DNA from: Rhea pennata
Lineage: Eukaryota > Chordata > Aves > Rheiformes > Rheidae
Assembly: GCF_028389875.1 (NCBI RefSeq)
Contig: NC_084671.1
Location: 29,197,083 to 29,261,082 of the forward strand
DNA length: 64,000 bases
Direction of reading: 5' to 3'
The position numbers were made by a program, and so were the translations under genes. How positions within the stretch are numbered: the first letter of the stretch is position 1; each line of letters starts with the position of its first letter. The notes beneath the pieces were generated by a model, which was given only the letters and a program-made list of their open reading frames with translations, was not told where the DNA came from and did not search any database. Positions 9,471 to 20,100 of this stretch are shown in pieces.

Positions 9471-10272
9471 TTATTGCAAGCTAGTCCCCTTGATCTGACA
9501 GCTCTTCTCATCTTAATGTGCTCTGTTCAGCAATAATTTTTTAACTGCTCTCAGTCATGCCCAAGTAATGATTCCCAGATCCTCACATTGCTTAAAGCGT
9601 TTGAGGCGTGCACTGGTATCTGCCACCTGGGTGTGACCCCTTTTGTACTAAAACTTCACACAATTCCTCTGATTTCAAGAATACTCAATCCATCAAGCTT
9701 TTCTTAAATTGGAGGGATGTACGTTTAAGTCGTTTCAGTTCACTCAATTTGCTGTGGGAACTGGAGCTGATAAACGTGTTAAGTGATGACATACATACAG
9801 ACTTTTCTTTATCAGCAGTGTAAGGAAGCTAAGTTGTTTTAAAGAAAAATAAGAAAGGAGAAAATATGTAAATTCCTTGCTCTTGCCTATACTATCACTT
9901 ACTTGTTTATGAAACTTACTTTTTTTTTTTAATTATGGAAGCTTGCAAATTCAGGCTGCTTATTTGTCTGGTTGGTGGACAGAAGAGGAGAACTAAAACA
10001 ACCTAAGTAAATCTGAATCTTGACAAAAGCCAACAACATTTGCCTGAATCTGCTTTTACTTGTATCCTTGATTCTGTGTAATTTTTGAAGAATAGATCAT
10101 GCGCAGGTATGGAGCCACGTTACCCCTCTGTGGCTGATAGTGCTTTACAGTTAGCTTGTGTTGTTCAGTTTGTGATGACAGTCAGTGATAGCTGGCATGC
10201 TTTTGATGGAGAAAAAAAGGTGTAGGTGTTATTCTGTAGAGGTGCATTTGCAAGATTCATCATGGGAACCGA

Positions 10273-10304
10273 TGATCAACGTTATAATAGTATATCGTTG
10301 ATCA
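10273..10304. repeat. Perfect 9-bp inverted repeat, 14-base loop
   Basis: The arms TGATCAACG (10273-10281) and CGTTGATCA (10296-10304) are exact reverse complements. The AT-rich loop contains TATAATAGT, which recurs just downstream. It may be chance or a footprint of a small inverted-repeat element. Confidence 0.7.
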
Positions 10305-11071
10305 ATGATATAATAGTAGTTCTATGCTGCCCTCAGGCGGACTTTTTAGATATGTCCCAATTTTCAATGCCAGCGTGTAAAAAAGTAATCATTTTATATT
10401 CTTGGGCATTTCTTCTAAGAAGGACCCTTGTAAACACAGTGATTCCTTTCTTTTATTCTCTTCCATAGTAAAACTCAAAATCTGAAAGGTGGATTTACTT
10501 TAACTGATTGAGAAAGACAGCAGGTTGCCTTATAAACTCCAAGTAAGTGCCATATCCAGTCCACAGCAAAATTTGTTATCTTGCAAAGCACAAATAATAG
10601 CAGCTCCTCACTTGTGCATAGCTGCCAGTCATATTCAGATTGCCACATCTCTTGGACCCTGCTAGATGCTATGCAGTGTCACGGTGCTTCTGATAACTGC
10701 CTCTGCCAGGCTTTTCATTTCTTTCTCCTGGTGTGGGAACATTACAAAATATAGTTTCTGTCTATGTGTGTAAAATAAATTTAGAGGCAGCCAGCCTATC
10801 AGGAAGTGTTCCTAGGGCTGACTTGGTGCTCTTGTATGCTGCCTTTTAATTCACACCAGGGGCGGCAAAAATTTCAGTATCCTTTAAATCTTTGAGTGGC
10901 TTTTGAAGGCAAGCATACACACACAACCCAACACCAGAATCTTGTATAAACCTGTTGGCCAGGCACCTACAGTTTGCATTTGTCTCACATCTGCAGACTT
11001 CGTTGTGGTCCTGTAGTGCTTATTTCCAAAATATAAATGCTGTGGCTTGGGTTTTTTGTGTTTTTTCTCTC

Positions 11072-11092
11072 TTTTTTTTTTTTTTTTTTTTT
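11072..11092 (+). repeat. Poly(T) tract, 21 bases
   Basis: Uninterrupted run of 21 T residues after a pyrimidine-rich leader. Confidence 0.9.
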
Positions 11093-12056
11093 GCTAACCT
11101 TTTCAGTGGATATGTTAGGTAATTACGTTCCCCAGTACAACTGTCCAGCGCTCACAGTGCACAAAATGGCGTATGGACAAAGTGGTGCAAGTATAACACA
11201 AACCTTAAAGGAACAAAAGGAGGGAAGTCAAAGCAATGTTGGTAGTGTTAGTCAATGCCACAGCCGCTTTCCGAATGACATGCTATGGTGAGGGGAAAGA
11301 GGAGCTGTTTGATCTGCTTGGCATTGATTGATGCTGAAAATTTTGAGCAAAACCAGGTGTGGAAGACAGAGGTGTGAGCTCCTTCCCATGCGGTCCTCCA
11401 ACAAAGTCAAATCAGTTGCTCTGCATATGTGCAATGAATACAACTGTTTCTAGCAACAGTGGCCATTTTCATGGCTCTGGCCATGAAAGCAAATCAAAGC
11501 ATAAAGTAATTTGCAGGTTTTATGTTCTAGTCAAGAATTTAATGATGGCCCTGATGCTCCTGGCATTCTTCCTTATGAGCAGTTCAGCAGGAGCAGTGCT
11601 GAAATGTATGTCTGGACAACTCAGTTCTTGTCATATTCTCATGATGAATCAAAGATGAGTGATGAAGGTCTGTGACATCTCTGTCCAACTCTCTGTAACC
11701 CTTAGTCTTGCCACCACAGTGAACAGACAGTAGGCTCTGTGTTGAAATTGCCTAGAAGAACAAGGACTTATATCGGCATCTCATGGGACTTCTCTCTCCT
11801 CCTTGAATTCTTGCTGGCATCCTACAGAAATGTTTTGTGCCTGCACCAGTAGAACCTTCCCACACACCCTGGCCTATCTCAGCCATGTCTCCAGCTGAGG
11901 TCACAGCAAGTATATTCACGGAGCTCTGAAGGGGCCCCTTGTCAGGCTGTACACCTCGGCCTTGCCCTCTCCCAAGGATATTTGACCCCGCAGGACAGAG
12001 AGTCTTCCAAACTCAGGTGGTCACCAACCAGTGTAGCCCAAAGAAAGGACCTCATC

Positions 12057-12120
12057 AAAAAAACCAAACCAAACCAAACCAAACCAAACCAAACCAAACC
12101 AAACCAAACCAAACCAAAAA
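12057..12120 (+). repeat. (AAACC)n pentanucleotide microsatellite
   Basis: Eleven perfect AAACC units (12061-12115) are flanked by short A runs. Open frames read through it on both strands only because the unit has no stop codon in those frames. Confidence 0.95.
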
Positions 12121-12607
12121 CAAACGCTAGTAGAGCTAAGGCTGCTAGATGGGGAAATAGGAAAGCAGAGTCAGGGTTAAATAGAAGAAACATCAAGGCT
12201 AGGAGGGCCCAGGTGCGGATCCTGTGTGTCAACACCTGCTCTTTCACAGCACCATCTGAAAACTAGGATTTGTAAACATTTATTGGTTTGTTTTGCATTT
12301 TTGCCATCCTTTCCCTTCTTGTGGTCACAGCAGGGACTTCAGTGCTTGGGAGGGTTTGCAAGTAGAAGTACCTAGCCAAAAGAGTTAAGATCAGGGGTCA
12401 CTGTGTGAGTGAGGAGCCAAAGCAGAAAGGCAAGGGAAGGCAGGCAACCTATAGCAGAGCAGGGAACACAGTCTGCCCCCATGGGCAACAGGCCTTTGAA
12501 GACACTTGCTAGAGAATTGGTCCGAAGCAGAAGGGGAGGAATAGGCCTGCTGCTGACCAGATGGGTTGTGAGCAGGTAGAGAGGGAGCAGAATTCATTCC
12601 CAAGACC

Positions 12608-12745
12608 GTGTGTGAGGCTGCTCTGTCATGGAGGATTTTAAATTGCAATCAGGTTGGTGGTACTAGCCTTGTCAAATGCCTAATCAAAAGCAAACAGCAT
12701 GTAAAGCTGTAGTCAAAAAGGTTTTCAGTACACAGTAAAAAGTAG
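12608..12745 (+). repeat. Degenerate direct repeat, copy 1
   Basis: This segment resembles 12921-13050 in order and content. Shared blocks are GGCTGCTCTGT, a GG-TTT block, GGT-GGTGGT and TAGCCTTGT, followed by GTAxTxAAAAA and a GTAAAA-rich end. Similarity is moderate by eye. The unit may belong to a decayed LTR or other repeat. Confidence 0.45.
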
Positions 12746-12920
12746 TGGAGCATAGACCCAGCCCTCTGGTCCCCTCAGAAACTTCCTCAGTCCCTTCTGG
12801 AGACATCTGTGTGTTTTTCAGCACGTCCTAGAGCTCTACATTTCCTACATGTTTTTCACTGCAGTCCGGAGCCCTCTGTTTCCTTTTTGGTGAGCCCTAG
12901 GGCGAGCTGTTTTGCCTCTG

Positions 12921-13050
12921 TGTGGGTGGCTGCTCTGTGATGAAGGGTTTATCACCGCAGCAAGGTAGGTGGTGTTAGCCTTGTAAATATCTAGCACAAA
13001 ACTGTAATTAAAAATCTTTTCTCCGTGAAGTAAAAGGTTTAGTTAAAAGC
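12921..13050 (+). repeat. Degenerate direct repeat, copy 2
   Basis: Partner of 12608-12745, about 313 bp away. The DNA between them holds its own imperfect tandem of about 38 bp, starting at 12811 and 12849 (pattern TGTTTTTCA...TTTCC). This suggests a repeat with internal duplications. Confidence 0.45.
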
Positions 13051-15580
13051 TTGGCATAGAGGCAGCACTGCTCTGCAGGGCCTGTCATACAGCTGCAGCA
13101 GTAGCCATTCCCTTAGTGTGCCTTTCCCAGGTCTGCTAGAGTCCCTGTAAGAGGCAGCGTGTGCTGGCTTCATCACTACTAAATCAGGGGCAGGGGGACA
13201 TTTGGTCCTGTGATGCAGATGGGTGCTCCACGCTGGTGTCCTGCCCAGAGCTGAGCAGGCCATCCCCAGCATGGTTCACATGCCCTTACTAGACAGGAAT
13301 GTGTTGCTGTTGGAGAACTGCTCCCAAACACTGGGGCCTTTCTCTGCCTCCAGCCTCTACAGGGAGAGGATGTTCCAGCATGGCCAGGGTTGAACCAGAC
13401 CAGCAGCGAGTACCTGGCACCCATCATGGAGTACTGCCCCTTCACACCACACAGCAAAAATCCAGAGGGGCTTTTATTGTCCCACACAACTCACTACAGC
13501 TCTGTGGGGCAGTCAGACCCTGTCTGACAATCTCTCTGGTTGGGCCTTATCTTCCCCACCACCCGCTCTGGCAGACATTCAGATTGGGTCCTTTACCCTG
13601 CTGCCCATTTCTGCACTTAAAGCCTCACCCTTGTTATAGGAAGACTTTTTAAGTGAAAGGCTCCAAGTGCAGAAGTGGACATGATCACTCCACAGAGCCG
13701 GAGTTGCGTGGAAACAAAAAATCACCTCAGGACATAGTTTCTCAAGTGAGCACTACTTCATTGCCTCCACCTACCCAGACACAGGAGCAGACAAAGCTTG
13801 AGCTTTCAGCCCTGTCTTCCAAGCTGCTGTGCTTCCTTCAGCCCTTTCCTGACTAAATGCCTTCTACCATCCCTTTAATAGAAACAGTTTTTAAGGTACT
13901 GAATTTGGACAAGCCAAGGCAGGGGGCAAAGGGTGAAGCATCCTTCTGAAAGCTGTTAACCGGAATTAAATAAATCAGGTATCAAAAAACCAAATGTCAG
14001 TTTGTGTCAGTTGTGTAAATCTCTGATTTTTATTTATAGGAGCAAAACCAAGCCAGCATGGGGCCACCATGCTCAGTTTCTACTCAGCTCTTTCTGGGGC
14101 GAGGGCTACAAGGAACAGGGCAAGCCAGCAAAGGCAGGCCCACTTCCTCCTGCAGCCGCTCCTTGAAGGTAAGTAAAGATAGCAAAATCTAGTTCCTGCT
14201 CCTTCAGACAGCATTTCTGGAAACCAAGATCACTTGTCACTTATTATTTCCAAGTCCAGCTGGAGTCTCAAAATGTGGTCCCAACCAGTTCGTAGAAGGG
14301 TGGGCAAGAAGCAAAACACCAGCTATTCCACATCAACAAGGATCTAGCAAGGTTTAGCTTTGGTCACTTGCCACTTTGAGGTACTTACCTAACACTTCCT
14401 CCCACTTCTGGATGTTCCCACACTCCCAGTATTGGCAAGACTGTGCTCCTCACTAGGCGCTTCTCATTGCAAGGACACAGTATTGCCTGCACTGAAAAAA
14501 AGACGCTCATGAGTAAATGGGAACAATTGTATCAGCCATAGTCCCCAGGCCACTTCTTCCACCACCAACTACAGGGAAGGCTTGGTGAGGGATGAAATCA
14601 CTCTGTCCCCTGCCTCCCCGCCTCAGTCCCACCACCTCACCAGATAAGCAATGCCTCTGCCTAAGTCACTCTCCCCAATTCTGGAGGCAGGAGTATGCGA
14701 CTACTAGTTCTTCCTGCAGTTAAATACCCTCCTGGCAGCTATCACTACCCAGGCTGTAAATCCAGCCCTGTTGGGAATCATGCTCCTGAGTCAACAGACT
14801 AGTTACAGAAAGACACTGCTGCATGGACAGGACTCAAGGACTGTTCTCTCCACCATCAGCCAAGCCAAACTAAGCCAGCATTTTGTTTACTGACATGGCA
14901 TAGCTGGTAGGGAATTTCAGACCCAGATGTACCGATATTCTTCACAGCATGTCAGGGATGATGGTACAAAACAAAACAAATGTAAAAGGCTGGTCACAAA
15001 GTGAACATTTGCCTCTTCCTTAAGCCTAAAGCCATGGCCAGTGGCCCAAGCGACCGAGGAAGGAGAAAGGAGCAGGCACAGAAAAGTCAGCTGGGAGGTA
15101 TTTTCCCTAAAGTGTCCCACCAGATATGCATATGCTCAGAAAGAATTTCCAGTGAAAGAGGATCTCTGGGGAAACCCAGGCATGACATATGTCTATGCCT
15201 CCCTCACCTCTCTCCCAAATGAAGAGACCTCTTTTTCTTTCTGGAATGCATCCTTGCATCATTTTTGTCTCCTTTTTCTGAACCTTTCCAAGACTCGTAC
15301 CTTCTGTTTGAAATGGGACAACCGCAACTGCATCCGGTGTTTGTAACAAGGGTACAATGGCAATATGATGGTTTCTACTTCATGTCCTATTCCCTTTCTA
15401 CAATTCCCATCAGTCATTGTGCTTTTTTTGATGAAAAGCTCTATTTTTTTTCAAAACTATTTTTGAACTAGTTTTTTTTCAACTATTCCCAGGAACTCAA
15501 AGATATTGCTATTGACTGGAAACGGCTAGTTAAGAGCCCTTCAGTCATGCAAGTATAACTTGGAAAAAAAAGAAGCCTAC
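13051..15580. other. Intergenic DNA, no gene recognised
   Basis: Only short, domain-free frames are present and no CpG island. Conserved non-coding elements cannot be judged from one sequence. Confidence 0.4.
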
Positions 15581-15659
15581 ATGCATTGCATCCCAGTTAC
15601 CAACTGTATTTCACGTGCTTTTGTATTACGGAGTCTCCCAGCGTTATGGTTGCTGTTGT

Positions 15660-15990
15660 TTCTCAGCTTCAGTTTTGACTAACTTGAATAATATTCCATC
15701 ACCTGCAAATTTTATCACCCCACCATGATCTCATCATTGATGAAGATGCTGAATAGCGCAGGTCACAGGAGAAAAAAAAATTTCATTAAGGAAAAATTCT
15801 AATTTATTCCAATATCTTGTCTCCAATCTTTTCATCAGAGGATTAACTCAGAAAAATTAATGAGTGACTCTCTCTGATCCTTTGCCAAATTTATTGTCTT
15901 CAAGAATCTTCAGTGAAGGACTTCTTGAAAAGCCAAACATAGCACAATGAACCAACCTCACTGGATATATAATATGCTGTGTATTAAAAC
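15660..15990 (-). mobile_element. Faint ancient LINE remnant (CR1/L2-like, antisense)
   Basis: The stretch CACCTGCAAATTTTATCACC, then ATCATTGATGAAGATGCTGAATAG, resembles the antisense of the reverse-transcriptase region after the ADD motif in CR1/L2 elements. The younger copies read ATCAGCAAATTTGCTGAGG and TCATTGATGAAGAAGTTGAACAG there. About 200 bp further, CTTCTTGAAAAGCCAAACA recalls the GCCTTGCTGAAGTCAAGG segment. No frame survives. Confidence 0.4.
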
Positions 15991-16649
15991 TAGTGAGAGA
16001 CATTGCGCATTCTTGTAAGCTTTTCTTAGATGAACCCTGTCCTCATCAGCCTCACTTGTAGAAAATTATTACCCAATATGCTTACGTGGAGTACCTAGGA
16101 ATGGATCAGGACGTTTGTTTTGGTCTCTGTACTGCCAATGCTACCATTAAAAATTTAAAAATTGGGGCCCAAGAATCATGAGATGAAAAACAGAATCCAA
16201 TCTATTGAGCTGTGTGAGACTAAACCATACAATCTGGGGAAACTTTTTTAAAGACAGAAACAAAGGAAAAAAGTCATGTTCTGACTGAATGGTTTGTTCC
16301 TCAGGCTCAGAGAGTACCTGAAATATATGCTTTATTTTTCATTTTGAATTGCATGAACTTCCACTGGTGGTTGCTCACATTTTTCTCACAGAAGGTGAAG
16401 AGCTGCAGTTTTACTTCCGACTGTATTAAAGTGCATTTTTCAAAGAAAGTACTTTACTTCATGATCCAAAATGCTGTACATCATCATCCCTCATCATTCC
16501 CATCATCATCCTTCAATTACCACACAACTGCGTTAAGCCAGCAAGTTCTACCTTTACTGCCAATTTACAAAATAGCGCTGGGTCTAACATTGTCGAAAAT
16601 AGTTACTTTCCCCTATTTGGTGACTCTCTCTCAATGAAAATTATTTTGT

Positions 16650-17098
16650 CAGCCGCTTTTTACCCGCTTATAGCCCCCGGGCATTTCCCATGATTCGACC
16701 GCACAGGTCTGCTGCGTTGTGGCTGAAGGCGCAAGCGGTGAACGGAACCAGCCGAGTTCGGCCAGCCCCGACCGCCTCTCCCTCCACCAGCCCCTCTCCC
16801 ACCCCTCGCTCGTTACCGCGTGTGACACACGCACCGCCCCTCGCGAGCAGCCGTTGCCCCTCGCCTCTCCCCCTCTCCCTGGCTGAGCGGCACGCGCGCA
16901 CCCCGCGCGCCCCGCCACCCCCACCCCCCCGCCGCGCTTGGGCGGAGCGTGGGGCGACGGCGCGTGCGTCGCATATCGCGGCCAGGGGCGAGGCCTGGCG
17001 CGCGCGCGGCGGCCTGCGTCACTTCCTGTGCGGACAGCGCTCGCGCCGGAGACGGTCGGGTCGGGGCAGCGGTCGCTGGGAGCCTGTGAGGAGGGACG
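16650..17098 (+). promoter_or_regulatory. TRA2B: TRA2B CpG-island promoter and 5'UTR
   Basis: A sharp CpG island begins near 16650 and continues into intron 1 (to about 17900). No TATA box is seen at a fixed distance. Candidate sites are an ETS-type CACTTCCTGTG at 17020-17030 overlapping a TGCGTCAC ATF-like half site, GC boxes, and TTTCCCATGATTC at 16684-16696, which resembles the core of ZNF143-type elements. The start codon at 17099 is in the sequence ACGATGAGC. The exact transcription start cannot be read from the sequence. Confidence 0.75.
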
Positions 17099-17134
17099 AT
17101 GAGCGACAGCGGGGAGCAGAACTACGGCGAGCGG
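17099..17134 (+). CDS. TRA2B: TRA2B coding exon 1
   Basis: Encodes the 12 N-terminal residues [12 protein letters not shown] and ends in phase 0 at the donor GTAATA (17135). A phase-0 end means splicing to either the poison exon or the next coding exon starts on a codon boundary. Confidence 0.96.
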
Positions 17135-20100
17135 GTAATACACGGAGCCCGAGTGCGCTGCCCCGCCGGGCCTCAGGCCGCCCTTCTTCGGGCGGTGCGG
17201 CCGCTCCTGGTGTCCTCCTCCTGCGGGCCTGGGCGGAGAGGGCAGTGGAACCGCTGAGGGAGGGGTCGCTGCGGCACGGCCTGTGAGGAATCCTCGGCGG
17301 AGCGTGCGGGGAGGCCCAGCGGGGCTGGGTTTTGGCGCGGGAAAATGGCCGCCGGCCCGGTCGTGAGAGGAAATGGGGGCGCGGGGCGAGGACGCTCTAG
17401 CTGCCCGCCCGCCCGCGCGCTCCATGGTGAGTCTTCCCGACGCCATCTTGGGCTGGTGACCAGGCGCTCCGGGAGAGGGACAAAATGGCCGAGAGCGGTC
17501 GGGTTGCGAGTCCAGGGACCCGTGGCTGTGCCCCCCGCAGCGCGGAGGCCAGCCTGTTTCTGCGCCTAGCGCGCCTACGTGGCCCTTCCGCGACGCGGTG
17601 TTACCTTTGCCGTGCCAGGAGCGCAGTCGGACTCCGGGAGGCCCCTGGCTACTTCCCGTGTCGTGATGGTGGGGCCGGGTGGCCGCCGCCAGTTTTTAGG
17701 GCAGCTCTGCCAGGCGGGCGGGGAGAAAGCGGCCTGCTACCCCTCGTTTCACCCCCACTCCCACCATCGCGTGCTCCTCATCGCTTCCCGCCAGGCTGTA
17801 GGCCCACGTCCGCTCCCGCTGGCCCTGTTTAGGTCCGTGGGCTCTGGACAGGTGATTGAGGGCATCCGGAGCTCCTCGAGCTCGCTGTGGGATGAGAGCA
17901 GGCTGCACTGCGGCTGTGTAGGCTGGTGGCGTGGTCACGGTCTGTACTTCTGTCTTTGTAGCCTGTGTGCTATATCCCCTAGCCTTGTGACTTTACAGCA
18001 GAATAGAAAGAGACAATGCAAAAAGGTAGTAGTTACATCCTTCATTGTAGTCCCTCCAGAACTGCATTGCAATTTACTTTTAATGAATTACTTCATAAGC
18101 TGAACTCTGGCTTGCTGCTCTTTGTGCTTGCTTGTAAAATATTAATTTTGCTTATTGATGGAGTTGCACCTTTGCATCCAGGTGGCTTGGTCTCTAGCTT
18201 AATTTAAATGTGACTGCAGTAGTTGGATAGTAAACCTCAAGCAGTGAACTCATAGTGCTAAGGCAGTATTCTCCATGCTTGCATTGTGAAACTTGCCATA
18301 TGGTAGAAGGTATCTTAAGCTACTGCAAAATATTACTGGCTGGGTGAATTTCACTAAAGTTGCAGATCACTTGCAACAGTTCAGATTGGGGTGTAATCTG
18401 TACTTCATAAGTACGTGTAGTTGGTTGGGAGGGTTGGGGGAGAAAAAGTGTTGTTTTTTCCTTTTGCTGCCACAGACAAGTGCGATACAGGAATCAATAT
18501 TGTATTTTCTTATAATTCAACGTAAGTCTAACTTAAGTTATTGAAGCATCAAAGGGAGTTGTTTAGATGATTGGTAGTTTAGATTTTAAACTTTTCCTAG
18601 CGAATTCAAAAAAACCATACTTTTTTTTAAAAAATTAATAATATTGGCAGGAAATTGCATTTTTGCAGTGCCTCTCAATAAGTTAATTTGGTGTTTTCTT
18701 ATTCATATTCACTCTAATAAGCATTATTAGTATGCGAGTGTTACTATTTCAAGGCAGGTTATATTTTTTTAAAAAAAATTGGTTTCCTGGTAGGTAAAAA
18801 CAGTAGATGATTTTGAACACTGAAAGGTAGGAACTAAAGAATAGACTTTTATGCCCCTTCTCCTCCCAGCACTGTTTTTCACTAATGCTTTTCACTAATG
18901 TTTCCATATTACAACCAGTAGATTTTCAACAGTAGAGTATTGCTTCTGATTTGCTCAAGATGGATTGCTGCATGCTAGTTAAATATGAGATTTGATTACT
19001 ACAGTGCAAGTCAGATTGAAAACCAATTTAAAATGATAACCTAATTCTAGTACGTTTTGTCAGGATAACCTACTTTTTTATCTTTTATTTAGCATAAATA
19101 GAGAAGTAAAAACTATTGTTGTAAAGTGGTTTTGAAACAATTGGTGCAGGTTGTGATAGGACAGCAGTTGCTGTGCTGTTGTGCTTTTTCCCCATGCCCA
19201 TTTTTCTATTTTGTCTCCTCTGGACTTCCTGGAAAAAAAAATAATATTAAATTATGTTCAGGCAATCTCTACAGTGAACGAGGCTTAAGATGAGTTACGT
19301 CCCATTAGAGCTTGTGCAGAAGACTAACATTATTTCTGTATAACTGAACTTTCGTGACTCATTTATAGGTAAGTCCTACATGATATCCATGCTTGTAAAA
19401 GTAAAAAGTATGATAATTTAGCTACAAGCCTCCTATTGTAGACTAGATCAGGCATTGGCTTTTCTAGTGCTATAACATTGTTACTTACAGATATCTTTTA
19501 CTTGTTTAAGGCTTGTATTTTACCAAATCGGTAGCTTTCTACTTCTTCAAGCTGGGCTCTGAAGTCTCCACTTCGCAGAGTAGGAACGTTGTTTGGATAA
19601 ATAATCTAGGATATGGCTTTACCGCTGGTTGTTAAACTGTTCCAAGCCTATGCTGCCAACAAGAATTATGCTCCTAAAATTGTTAAATTGTTTTCCTGCT
19701 CCTTCCCTTCTGCCGGTGCTAGTGACTGTATAGTCAGTCAGATCTGGGAACTGAATCAGCTGGAATTTATTTTCTGATTCAGTTTCCAGCTGCATTGGTT
19801 CACAGACTTGACTGTATAGCCACATGAGCCTTAGGGTCAGTAGAGAAGAAATGCTCAAGCACTGGTGGAAGTCATGGGACTTGCTATCTTAGTGGCAACT
19901 GAAATTTAAATTGGGTTTATGTTGTGACTTTAATACTGTTTCTTCATCAAATTGTTTCATACTGCTTATGCTTCATAGTGATTTTAAACTCTGAAAACTT
20001 CTGTAAAATCAAAGAGATTAGATAAATGATCAAATATTTGAAATAATGGTAAAATTTAACTTCTAACAGCATGCAGTGAGACAGAGTGCCACTTTCTTCC

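Larger units (their letters stand above)
9471..12056. other. Intergenic DNA, no gene recognised
   Basis: AT-rich sequence with only short frames. It contains a short perfect inverted repeat (10273-10304) and a T21 run (11072-11092). Part of 11660-12050 has a composition like decayed retroelement DNA, but I could not assign it. Confidence 0.4.

Noticed and set aside
12061-12247. Coding frames spanning the (AAACC)n repeat
   Set aside because: They are open only because the repeat lacks stop codons, and the flanking residues show no conserved features.
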